NCBI GenBank assembly: GCA_035593725.1
Contig: DAOSZN010000046.1
Location: 1-10,909, forward strand
Origin: UBA4971 sp029551185
Lineage (GTDB): Bacteria; Bacillota; SHA-98; UBA4971
Reading direction: 5' to 3'
Length of the DNA: 10,909 nucleotides
The notes beneath the pieces are model-generated. The model did no database searches, was not told the DNA's origin, and saw only the letters and a list, made by a program, of their open reading frames with translations. Every line of letters begins with the position of its first letter. The first letter of the stretch is position 1. This document shows positions 1 through 6,362 of this stretch, piece after piece. A program made the position numbers and the translations under genes.

Positions 1-62
1 ACTGTACGTACGGTGCTGGTTGGAGGTCGGCCGGCTGAATAACGACCAGCCTCCTACCCGAT
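1..62 (+). mobile_element. 3' end of a group II intron (end of domain V, domain VI)
   Basis: The window opens inside a group II intron. GTACGTACGGTG (4-15) matches the 3' strand of bacterial domain V, which usually reads close to CGTACGGTT/G. It is followed by a domain VI-like stem-loop: GGAGG (22-26) can pair with CCTCC (50-54) and TCG (27-29) with CGA (43-45). The element ends in TACCCGAT (55-62), where A56 lies seven bases from the end, the usual place of the bulged branch-point adenosine. The same octamer ends a second intron remnant at 4274-4281. The rest of the intron, including any reverse transcriptase, would lie left of the window. The assignment rests on remembered consensus and pairing, not on a covariance search; the exact boundary at 62 is inferred. 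Confidence 0.72.
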
Positions 63-239
63 CCAATGCTTACGTTTTTACAGTTTCAGTGATAGGTCAA
101 ATTATGCAGCTAAAGATTTCCAGATGTAAATTCTTTTTCTTATTTAAACCTTGTTTTATTAGGAGATTTCTTAGATTGAGTTGTTTTTATAATTCCAAAA
201 CATGAATCATGAAATTTTTTTTTACTATTTTGAAGGAAT
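63..239. other. AT-rich non-coding stretch after the intron
   Basis: This stretch is markedly richer in A and T than the neighbouring genes, with runs of T around 130-160 and 208-222. I see no convincing gene. A 61-codon frame at 20-205 begins inside the intron end and its translation has no family features. At 232-247 there is a ribosome-binding-site-like GAAGGAATTTGCC followed by ATG (245), but that frame stops after three codons. The ATG could be the old start of dctQ, now disconnected from its remnant. Confidence 0.5.
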
Positions 240-275
240 TTGCCATGCTTGAGTAGAAATACAACATCAAAATAT

Positions 276-604
276 TCCAGTGTTTTACTCTATGAATCGA
301 GACATGTCTGCGTTGATCCGGTTAGACAAAGAATTAAAAGCGAAAAAGCTCAACACATTCTCAACATTATTGTCTATTTAATTGTAATGGTCTTTGTAAG
401 CTGCCTACTGTATTATGGCGCACGCCAGACTATTCACTTGATTCCACAGAGTTGGGCTTCGCTTCCTGGGATGTCTATGGACTGGGTTTATCTGGCTGTT
501 CCGCTTGGCGCGTTTTTTATGCTTTTACAATCACTGAAAGTTGTTGTAGATAATTGTGTCTCTCTAAGCAATTTAAACAAGGGACAAGGGGGAAATCGCA
601 GTGA
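276..604 (+). pseudogene. dctQ: TRAP transporter small membrane subunit DctQ, C-terminal fragment
   Basis: The frame beginning around 276 encodes the C-terminal half of a DctQ-type small permease subunit of a tripartite ATP-independent periplasmic (TRAP) transporter. Visible are the His-x-x-Val-Asp motif typical of the family (RHVCVD, about 297-314), then a hydrophobic segment (IIVYLIVMVFVSCLLYY, about 363-413) and a second one (VYLAVPLGAFFMLL, about 487-528) with the usual VPxG. The N-terminal two membrane segments are missing. The frame does not stop where it should. If the GGGGG run at 588-592 had one more G, the gene would end at TGA 602-604, overlapping the dctM start GTG (601-603) in the GTGA arrangement common in these operons. 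It therefore looks like a 5'-truncated and frameshifted remnant. A sequencing error could explain the frameshift but not the missing N terminus. Confidence 0.72.
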
Positions 605-785
605 CACAATTAGTTGTAAGTCTATTTGTACTATTGGCGCTGGGGGTGCCTGTTGGTTTCACCATTGGTTGTATCGGCATGATGCAATTGATTCCTTTGA
701 AGATACCTTGTCGCACTCTTCCAGATTCTAACCATTACTATCGGCTTAATCACCCCTCCGGTTGAATGTGCCTGACTTGGTGTTG
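601..785 (+). pseudogene. dctM: TRAP transporter large membrane subunit DctM, internally deleted remnant
   Basis: From GTG 601 the translation starts VTQLVVSLFVLLALGVPVGF and continues TIGCIG, the classic N terminus of DctM/SiaM large permease subunits, which normally have about 425-435 residues. After about 33 codons the similarity ends. From 713, in a different frame, the sequence reads ILTITIGLITPPV (about 722-763), the conserved motif near the C terminus of DctM. One base appears to be lost at 764-765, after which the sequence would continue GMCL as in the family. So roughly 90% of the gene has been deleted, joining N-terminal and C-terminal pieces, with further frameshifts. No ordinary DctM could be made from this locus. 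No DctP binding-protein gene is visible in the window. Confidence 0.75.
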
Positions 786-858
786 TTTTTCCCTCGGTTA
801 TTTGGGATGATGTAGGTTCCCGCCTATAAAATATACTCTGTTAAGGAGGACGCTTCAT

Positions 859-1902
859 ATGAAAGCTGTACTGAAAAAAGATGAATCAAAAGAATTGCTA
901 ATTATTGACACCGACATTCCGAAAGTTAAACCTGATCAGGTGTTGGTTAAAGTTAACACAGCCGGCCTATGCGGTACTGATGTCGCCATCCGAAACAATA
1001 CCTTTATGGGCCGACACGGTAAGGTAAAGTATCCTCTAATCTTGGGGCATGAATTATGCGGTGAAGTCGTGGAACTCGGGTCTAAAGCCCAAAGATTCAA
1101 GGTGGGCGACCGGGTCTACGGCGGTTGGATCGAATGGTGCGGCGAGTGCTACGGCTGCAGGATTGGGATGTATCATTTCTGCAAGAATTGGGTGCATATT
1201 GGTATTGATTCCCCTGGTTGTTTCGCTGAATATATTGCTGTTCGTGAAGACACCTTAATTCGAATGCCGGACTTTATTCCTGACGAGGAAGGGCCAGTGA
1301 TCGAAATTGCCACACTGGCTGTGCGCGCCTTTCGGGACACCCCTCCCGAGCCCGGTAGCTTTATTGTAATTCTTGGACCGGGACCATTCGGATTGTGCTT
1401 GCTCCAGGCTGCCCTAGCCTCCGGACCCAATAAGGTGGCGATAACCGGACTGAACAGTGATGAAGCGCGTCTGAAGATTGCTAAAGAATTAGGCGCTGAT
1501 GTGACCATCAACGTTGATGAAGAAGACGCGGTCGAACGAGTCTTTGAGCTTTCGAAGGGTAAAGGCGCCGACATAGTAGTTGAAGCTACCGGTAATGTGA
1601 AGGCCGTTGCTCAGGGTCTGGATATGCTTGCACCCGGCGGTACGTTATTAATGGGAGGCAGCGGTTTTGAAGGTAAGCATGTCAGCTTTGCACCCTGGAA
1701 TGTGGTCCGGGATCAGAAGACTCTTAAGGGATTACAGGGGTCTTGTGGCCGCGATGAAGTATTAATGGAAGAATGGTACAAGCTTGGTAAGCTTAAGATT
1801 AAATCGGTCATACATCCGGAGCTCTTTAGCTTGTGGGATATCAATAGAGTCTGTGATCTGATGGAAACAGAAAAGCCTTTAAAAATTGTTATGAAACCGT
1901 GA
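859..1902 (+). CDS. Zinc-dependent alcohol dehydrogenase (medium-chain dehydrogenase/reductase family)
   Basis: A 347-residue protein of the zinc MDR family (sorbitol/threonine dehydrogenase-like), which oxidises a secondary alcohol or polyol with NAD(P) in the cytoplasm. The catalytic zinc ligands are visible as C38 (GLCGTD) and H64-E65 (GHE). The structural zinc site is complete, with C94, C97, C100 and C108. The cofactor-binding Rossmann glycines are GPGPFG at 173-178. The position that is usually acidic for NAD lies in the atypical stretch TGLNSDEARL (196-205), so cofactor preference is uncertain. The start is clear: AAGGAGG (843-849) sits nine bases before the ATG. The length is normal and the frame is intact. 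It stands alone between the broken TRAP genes and a strong terminator. The substrate cannot be read from the sequence; a sugar acid or polyol is the contextual guess. Confidence 0.9.
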   Translation: MKAVLKKDESKELLIIDTDIPKVKPDQVLVKVNTAGLCGTDVAIRNNTFMGRHGKVKYPLILGHELCGEVVELGSKAQRFKVGDRVYGGWIEWCGECYGCRIGMYHFCKNWVHIGIDSPGCFAEYIAVREDTLIRMPDFIPDEEGPVIEIATLAVRAFRDTPPEPGSFIVILGPGPFGLCLLQAALASGPNKVAITGLNSDEARLKIAKELGADVTINVDEEDAVERVFELSKGKGADIVVEATGNVKAVAQGLDMLAPGGTLLMGGSGFEGKHVSFAPWNVVRDQKTLKGLQGSCGRDEVLMEEWYKLGKLKIKSVIHPELFSLWDINRVCDLMETEKPLKIVMKP

Positions 1903-2042
1903 GTAGTAGCAGATCAATAAAGCATTTTATGTTTCGTTGGTGCGGGGTTTCTCAGAGTAAATGAAGGATCCGACATCCACCAGAGACTCATGGATCATTG
2001 TCGGAGACCAGTAAAGCTTCGAGATAACATTTTAGCATACAT

Positions 2043-2076
2043 AATAGCCCTCGCCTAGTGAAGGCGGGGGCTATTT
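2043..2076 (+). terminator. Rho-independent terminator of the alcohol dehydrogenase
   Basis: AATAGCCCTCGCCT (2043-2056) pairs along its full 14 bp with AGGCGGGGGCTATT (2062-2075), with one G-U pair and a five-base loop. The core is G+C-rich and the stem ends in A-T pairs, but only three T residues follow. The hairpin lies 140 bp after the stop codon of the alcohol dehydrogenase. The 140 bp between hold only a weak 7-bp inverted repeat (TCCGACA, 1969-1975 and 1999-2005) and no gene. Confidence 0.82.
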
Positions 2077-2079
2077 GAT

Positions 2080-2148
2080 GCAGGAATTCCACGCAGTCTC
2101 TGGGCCGGTTCACTACATGTCACACTCTATGGCTTGTGGAATTCCTGC
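2080..2148. repeat. 13-bp perfect inverted repeat around a 43-bp centre
   Basis: GCAGGAATTCCAC (2080-2092) returns exactly as its reverse complement GTGGAATTCCTGC (2136-2148). Each arm contains the 8-bp palindrome GGAATTCC. The 43 bp between the arms encode nothing recognisable. The outer ten bases of the arm, GCAGGAATTC, occur again at 8467-8476 in another intergenic hairpin. It begins three bases after the terminator hairpin. It could be a short dispersed palindromic repeat, the ends of a small non-autonomous element, or a paired operator. Confidence 0.65.
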
Positions 2149-2510
2149 CAGTTGGGCACTGCAGTTCTACCGGTCAGACAAAACGTCAAACTTCTGGTGA
2201 CAATGTCGTGTGGGAAAAAATTATCATCCATCAGAAGGAATTTGAGGAATACTTGGAGAATAACTTACTTAAAGTCGCGGTTAGCTGTGGAAAAATATTT
2301 TCAACAATACATATAATCAGTGGTTTGGGATTATGGTTAATCAGTAATTGGGATTTACATATAGCGTTCCATCCATGTCTTGAGATTGGTAAGGCGGACA
2401 ATAGATTAGGAGCGTCTCAGGCTCTATAGCGGCTGTAGTGAATAGGGAGGAGTTTGGCTCGGTGTAGGAACTCCGTAATAAATAAGTATCCGTAATGAAA
2501 GAGACCGAAG
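2149..2510. other. Non-coding leader region upstream of the Gfo/Idh/MocA gene
   Basis: About 360 bp without a credible gene; a 97-codon frame at 2136-2429 begins inside the inverted repeat and resembles no protein I know. Three purine-rich blocks start with GGA at an exact nine-base spacing (2237, 2246, 2255: GGAATTTGA, GGAATACTT, GGAGAATAA). An imperfect direct repeat AATCAGT...TTGGGATT occurs at 2315-2333 and 2339-2357, 24 bp apart. These may be regulator-binding sites for the gene at 2526, but no clear promoter with good spacing could be assigned. Confidence 0.35.
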
Positions 2511-2525
2511 AAAGGAGAGCATGCG

Positions 2526-3737
2526 GTGAGCAAAATCAAGATTGGTCTTGTGGGTAGCGGATTCGTTTCACACCTACATATGAATGCACTAACCAGGGTT
2601 GTCGGAGTTCCCGTTGAGGTGGCTGCGGTAGCCTCACGTACAGAGAAAAATGTCAGGGCTTTCGCAGAGCAATTCGGGATACCGCGTTATTATACGGACT
2701 ATCGTCATCTGCTGGATGACAAAGAAATTGACATTATAGATGTATGTGTTCCCAACATTATCCACAAGCAAGTATGTATTGATGCTGCAGAAGCTGGCAA
2801 GCACATCATCTGCGAGAAACCACTGACTGGATATTTTGGAGAAGAGCTTGCCGACAAGGATGTAGAAGTGGGTTCTGTAAGCAAGAAGGTGATGTACGAA
2901 AACGCCATGAGGAACGCTGAGGAAATCTTACAGGCGGCCAAGGACAATAACGTGAAGCTCTGTTACGCTGAGGACTTTATATATGCTCCTCCTGTCGCTA
3001 AGGCCAAACGCCTCCTTAAGGAAGGCGGGAGCGCTATCTTGGATATCAGGTCCGAGGAAAGCCACAGTGGTTCACATGCGCCCTATTCGCGCCATTGGAA
3101 GCTTTCTGGCGGCGGATCGCTGCTAAGGCTTGGGTCGCATCCACTTGGCCTGGTAATTCATTTGAAGAACTTCGAAGGACAAATAAGAGATGGAAAGCCC
3201 ATAGGCGTGAAGTCGGTCATGGCCGAAATGGGCACCATTACGCATACACCGGCCTTCAAGAAGGCAAAGAGCAAGTGGATCGTTGATGAGTGGCATGATG
3301 TTGAAGATTGGGCAGCAGTTCTCATTAACTTCGAGGATGGAACCAAGGGCGTAGTCACGAGCAATGATATCACCCTTGGAGGAATAGTAAATACACTCGA
3401 GATTCGCACTTCAAACAGTGTGATCAAGGTTGACATGGCTGCAAACGATGCAATCAAGGCATTTGCTCCAGCGTCTGAGGTATTCGGGGACGAGTACATT
3501 TCAGAGAAGATTGAAACAAAGGCCGGTTGGAGCTTCCCTTCGCCTGACGAAGACTGGATGCGTGGCTACCCCCAGGAGATGCAGGATTTTGTGGAAGCAG
3601 TCTATTATGACCGCGAGCCAATTTCCGATGGCGATCTAGGTAAGCAAGTTGTGCAGCTGACATATGCCAGTTACCTCTCTGCTGAACTGGGACGTAGGAT
3701 AGACCTGGACGAACTGGATAAGCAGCTGAAGAAATAG
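2526..3737 (+). CDS. Gfo/Idh/MocA family NAD(P)-dependent oxidoreductase
   Basis: A 403-residue cytoplasmic oxidoreductase that probably oxidises or reduces a sugar, inositol or sugar acid. The N-terminal Rossmann fold starts with GLVGSGFVS (7-15), and the catalytic-lysine motif EKP is at 97-99, followed by the C-terminal alpha/beta domain. After EKPL the protein carries about 25 residues (roughly 101-126, DKDVEVGSVSKKVMYEN) that are not in typical members. The second active-site motif, usually close to D-x-G-x-H-x-x-D, reads RLGSHPLGL (201-209): the histidine (205) is kept but both aspartates are replaced. This suggests a divergent subfamily with its own chemistry. The start is GTG at 2526, eight bases after AAAGGAG (2511-2517); an ATG at 2521 is out of frame and stops at once. 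The gene is unlinked by overlap to any neighbour and is followed by debris. Confidence 0.9.
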   Translation: MSKIKIGLVGSGFVSHLHMNALTRVVGVPVEVAAVASRTEKNVRAFAEQFGIPRYYTDYRHLLDDKEIDIIDVCVPNIIHKQVCIDAAEAGKHIICEKPLTGYFGEELADKDVEVGSVSKKVMYENAMRNAEEILQAAKDNNVKLCYAEDFIYAPPVAKAKRLLKEGGSAILDIRSEESHSGSHAPYSRHWKLSGGGSLLRLGSHPLGLVIHLKNFEGQIRDGKPIGVKSVMAEMGTITHTPAFKKAKSKWIVDEWHDVEDWAAVLINFEDGTKGVVTSNDITLGGIVNTLEIRTSNSVIKVDMAANDAIKAFAPASEVFGDEYISEKIETKAGWSFPSPDEDWMRGYPQEMQDFVEAVYYDREPISDGDLGKQVVQLTYASYLSAELGRRIDLDELDKQLKK

Positions 3738-3750
3738 GAACGTCAATCTG

Positions 3751-3822
3751 GGAGGAGGATGCTATATAAAGGCTGCTGTCAAGCTGGATGAAGAGAAGAA
3801 ATGTATAATTCCGGCAGGCTGA
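3751..3822 (+). pseudogene. Probable N-terminal stub of a second zinc alcohol dehydrogenase
   Basis: GGAGGAGG (3751-3758) is a strong ribosome binding site with seven bases to ATA at 3766, where an ATG would be expected. Reading from that codon gives x-KAAVKLDEEKKCIIPAG and then TGA (3820-3822). KAAVxxDExK is the typical opening of zinc MDR alcohol dehydrogenases and resembles the window's own enzyme (MKAVLKKDESKELLI). The match is short, so it is suggestive only. If right, a dehydrogenase gene just behind the Gfo/Idh/MocA gene has lost its start codon and everything after about 18 codons, where intron-derived sequence begins. Confidence 0.45.
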
Positions 3823-4141
3823 CCCCGCGTCACCACGGGATGGGTATAGAAGAGATGGTAAAACATCTAAACCGTTTCCTCCGAGGATGGATTAACTGTT
3901 TTCAGGATACACAACTGTAAGACGCTACTGGAGGAGCTCATGGGCTGGATACGGCGAGGATTAAGAATGAAGTAAATGTAGGAGCGGAAAAGGCCTACAC
4001 AGGACACTCCGTCGACGGGGCTATAAGGCCGAGTATAAGAAAATCTTCATGACAAAGTAGAGGAACTCAGCAAGTCCTTTAGTCAACATGGCGCTCCCTC
4101 ATGCATGGTTCAATGAGATTAGACTGATTGACCTCATATAA
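3816..4141 (+). pseudogene. Group II intron reverse transcriptase/maturase, decayed C-terminal region
   Basis: Three frames in succession carry pieces of the maturase (domain X) and the C terminus of a group II intron-encoded protein. Frame one (3816-3920) reads RLTPRHHGMGIEEMVKHLNR then FLRGWINCF, matching the family's LNRYLRGWINYF. Frame two (3919 to about 3990) reads LLEELMGWIRRGLRM followed by K-stop-M-stop-ERKRPTQ, matching the family's LDGWIRRRLRxxxWKQWKRPxT with two stops. Frame three (4007-4141) reads LRRRGYKAEYKK and then MALPHAWFNEIRLIDLI, like the family's SRRGYW and LPNAWF...GL.SL ending. The polymerase domain is absent. The many stops and at least two frameshifts show an inactive relic. 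Its order and orientation fit the domain V/VI remnant just downstream. Confidence 0.8.
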
Positions 4142-4150
4142 TATGAGGTC
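4130..4150 (+). repeat. Perfect 10-bp hairpin at the end of the maturase relic
   Basis: GACCTCATAT (4130-4139), a single A, and ATATGAGGTC (4141-4150) form an almost loopless perfect palindrome. It overlaps the final codons of the relic maturase frame. It is followed by a smaller hairpin (CCTTCT 4162-4167 with AGAAGG 4171-4176). Such structure is expected where domain IV of a group II intron closes after the open reading frame. It has no T-run and is a poor intrinsic terminator. Confidence 0.5.
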
Positions 4151-4189
4151 GGCATCTTGTACCTTCTCTTAGAAGGAAACGACTGAGGA

Positions 4190-4281
4190 TCGCCAGGAGG
4201 CGTGTATGTTGCCCGTACGCACGGTTCTGCGATGCGAGAGGGATGACGTCGGGGAGATCTCGTGACACTACCTTACCCGAT
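4190..4281 (+). mobile_element. Degenerate domain V and VI of the second group II intron
   Basis: GAGGCGTG (4197-4204) and CACGGTTCT (4220-4228) line up with the two strands of bacterial domain V (GAGCCGTG ... CACGGTTC). Under this alignment the catalytic AGC triad reads AGG, making a G-G mismatch, and the GAAA-type tetraloop is not recognisable, so the ribozyme core looks dead. The following GAGAGGGATGACG ... CGTGACACTACC (4236-4272) resembles domain VI. The end TACCCGAT (4274-4281) is identical to the last eight bases of the intron at 55-62, with the candidate branch A at 4275. Only 37 bp separate this end from the start of the regulator gene. Confidence 0.65.
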
Positions 4282-4318
4282 TCGATTAGGTCCAATCCAA
4301 TCCAATCTGAGGTGATAC

Positions 4319-5170
4319 ATGGTGCAGAATGGGGAGACCATGGAGAAGATAAGAGAGAGAAAGAAAGCGTTCAGGGAATCTGAACAGAAGGTTGCCGACT
4401 ATGTTCTGACGCATCCTCAGGAAGTTATCTATCTACCCATTACAGAATTGGCAGAACGAATAGGCGTTAGTGAGGCAACCATAGTACGGATGTGCAAGAC
4501 AGTCGGACTTAGGGGGTTTCAAGAGCTCAAGATCAACTTGGCCAGGGATACTGTCAGGCCAATTCAAACTGTGCATGAAGAGATAGTAGAAGATGACGGA
4601 ATGGGTGAAATCGTAGAGAAAGTACTAGCCGCAATTATGGGCGCCCTGGATTCTACTTTCAATGTACTGTCTGTTGGGGAGTTGGAGCGAGCAGTCGAAG
4701 CGCTTTCACGTGCAAGAACCATTCAATTCTACGGCCTAGGCGGTTCAGGTCCAATTGCCATGGATGCCGCGCACAAGTTCATGAAAACAGGTAAGCCAGT
4801 GATTGCCTACAACGATTCGCATCTTCAAGCTATGAGATCTGCTCTCTTAGCGCCGGATGACGTGGTAGTAGCTATCTCGCATTCCGGAAGCACTAAAGAT
4901 ATCATCGAGGCACTTGAGATGGCGAAGGAACAGGGAGCTACCACGATTGGAATAACGCAGCACAAGAAGTCACCCATCGACCGACTGCTAGACATCAAGT
5001 TAGGGACTTACGCATACGAGACCTTGTATCGCATGGAAAGCACATCGTCACGGATTGTGCAATTGGCGATAATAGATGCTCTTTTTATCGGAGTATGTCT
5101 CTGCGATTCGGAAGGAGCAGTAAAGAATATCCAGGCAACTAGAAACGCCATAGTGCCCAAGAGGTTCTAA
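4319..5170 (+). CDS. RpiR-family transcriptional regulator (HTH plus SIS domain)
   Basis: A 283-residue MurR/RpiR-type regulator. Residues about 8-85 form the HTH domain; PITELAERIGVSEATIVRMC (40-59) is the helix-turn-helix and RGFQELK follows, as usual for the family. Residues about 125-260 form a SIS (sugar isomerase) domain that senses a phosphosugar; YGLGGSG (138-144) and ISHSGSTKD (186-194) are its typical phosphate-binding loops. Members usually repress or activate adjacent sugar-catabolic genes, so this protein probably controls the genes at 5299-10516, perhaps in response to KDPG or a related compound. The ATG at 4319 follows AGGTGAT (4310-4316) at short spacing; an in-frame ATG at 4340 after GGGGAG is an alternative. 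The 5' leader has been replaced by intron debris and three TCCAA units (4291-4305), so its original promoter may be lost. Confidence 0.92.
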   Translation: MVQNGETMEKIRERKKAFRESEQKVADYVLTHPQEVIYLPITELAERIGVSEATIVRMCKTVGLRGFQELKINLARDTVRPIQTVHEEIVEDDGMGEIVEKVLAAIMGALDSTFNVLSVGELERAVEALSRARTIQFYGLGGSGPIAMDAAHKFMKTGKPVIAYNDSHLQAMRSALLAPDDVVVAISHSGSTKDIIEALEMAKEQGATTIGITQHKKSPIDRLLDIKLGTYAYETLYRMESTSSRIVQLAIIDALFIGVCLCDSEGAVKNIQATRNAIVPKRF

Positions 5171-5298
5171 GTAAGAGATTCATTTTTGATTGAAGTTATG
5201 TGCGTGCGTACCAAAATTGAAGCGGTACAATGCGATTCTGCAGTTTCTCGGGCCACTTATACGTGTCGCACTCTGAGAATGACTAGGAGGATCTTTAA

Positions 5299-6279
5299 AT
5301 GCCCAAGACTGTTCTTGTGACGCCCCGTACTTTTGGTCAGATAGATGCGGTTCCCTTTGAAATGCTGAAAAATGCTAAATGTAAGGTTATAAGGAATCCG
5401 TATGGTCGTACGCTGACAGAGGATGAGCTCATTCAGATTATTCCGGAGATAGATGGTGTGATATTAGGACTGGATCCACTGAGCAAGAAAGTGCTCGAGC
5501 GCGCCCAGCACTTGAAGGTCATATCGAAATATGGTGCCGGATTGAACAACATAGATATCGATTATGCCACTAACAAGGGAATAGTCGTTGCTAATACGCC
5601 CGGGGCGAACAGCACCGCCGTTGCAGAGCTGACGATTGGCCTTTTGATAAGCGCATCCAGGCATATTTGCACTTCTGATCGTGGAATACGCCAAGGGACC
5701 TGGAACAAGTATGTAGGGATGCAGCTAAAAGGGAAAACTCTTGGTGTTGTTGGGGCAGGGCATATAGGACGAGAAGTGGCTGAACGTGCCATGGGGTTGA
5801 AGATGAATGTGATCTGCTGTGATATTCTGGAGGACAGAAAATGGGCAGATAGTGTAGGCGTAGTCTATGTTCCTTTGCCAGAACTACTGTCGCAATCAGA
5901 CTATATAACTGTGCATGTCCCATTGACGGAAGAGACCCATCACCTAATATCACATGACCAATTTGAGACGGTCAAGAGCTCGGCCATTCTTGTGAATACA
6001 TCCCGTGGTGGAATAGTTGATGAAGAGGCTCTCTATTCTGCCTTGGCTACAAAGAAATTGGCTGGAGCTGCGCTTGACGTTTTTGAAGAGGAACCTCCAA
6101 CAAAAAGCCCCTTAGTGGAACTGGACAATGTGGTGCTGACTTCGCATATCGGTGCTCATACAAGGGAAGCCGTTGAGAATATGGGGCGACGTGCAGTCAG
6201 CAACTTGCTCGATGTGTTTGACGGCAGAATGCCGAAAGGTATTGTTAACCCTGAAGTTGCCAAGATTAAGAGCTTGTAG
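5299..6279 (+). CDS. D-2-hydroxyacid dehydrogenase (phosphoglycerate dehydrogenase-like)
   Basis: A 326-residue NAD-dependent D-2-hydroxyacid dehydrogenase that interconverts a 2-keto acid and a D-2-hydroxy acid. The NAD-binding glycines are GAGHIG (152-157), with an acidic D175 at the end of the second strand, which favours NAD over NADP. The catalytic set is complete: R236 in TSRGGIVDE, E265 in FEEEPP and H283 in SHIGAHT. The length matches short members without an ACT domain, so it is more likely a glyoxylate/hydroxypyruvate- or sugar-keto-acid-type reductase than a serine-pathway SerA. AGGAGG (5285-5290) lies eight bases before ATG. The 128-bp gap to the regulator holds an 11-spaced inverted repeat (GTACC 5208-5212, GGTAC 5224-5228), possibly an operator. 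Context suggests a 2-keto or 2-hydroxy intermediate of sugar-acid breakdown as substrate; the exact one is unknown. Confidence 0.9.
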   Translation: MPKTVLVTPRTFGQIDAVPFEMLKNAKCKVIRNPYGRTLTEDELIQIIPEIDGVILGLDPLSKKVLERAQHLKVISKYGAGLNNIDIDYATNKGIVVANTPGANSTAVAELTIGLLISASRHICTSDRGIRQGTWNKYVGMQLKGKTLGVVGAGHIGREVAERAMGLKMNVICCDILEDRKWADSVGVVYVPLPELLSQSDYITVHVPLTEETHHLISHDQFETVKSSAILVNTSRGGIVDEEALYSALATKKLAGAALDVFEEEPPTKSPLVELDNVVLTSHIGAHTREAVENMGRRAVSNLLDVFDGRMPKGIVNPEVAKIKSL

Positions 6280-6362
6280 ACCAACTAAATACATAGTAGC
6301 ATCTGCGGGGCGGAGTTGGCGGTTGTGGTAAGGCATACGGCTGCAGAAAGGAGACGACGCTG

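Noticed and set aside
20..205. 61-codon frame at the left edge
   Set aside because: It starts inside the intron 3' end, has no ribosome binding site and its translation is low-complexity T-rich sequence without family features.
1969..2005. TCCGACA/TGTCGGA inverted repeat after the alcohol dehydrogenase
   Set aside because: Seven bases with a 23-base loop is weak, and a far stronger hairpin follows at 2043.
2136..2429. 97-codon frame (and an overlapping 60-codon frame) between the two oxidoreductases
   Set aside because: It starts in the arm of the inverted repeat, lacks a ribosome binding site and resembles no protein; it is likelier a non-coding leader.
4291..4306. Three tandem TCCAA units before the regulator
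   Set aside because: Too short to call a functional repeat or a CRISPR-like array; mentioned only as part of the leader.
5188..5231. Possible promoter (TACAAT at 5226) upstream of the D-2-hydroxyacid dehydrogenase
   Set aside because: No acceptable -35 element at 16-18 bp; the nearby GTACC/GGTAC repeat is only 5 bp per arm.
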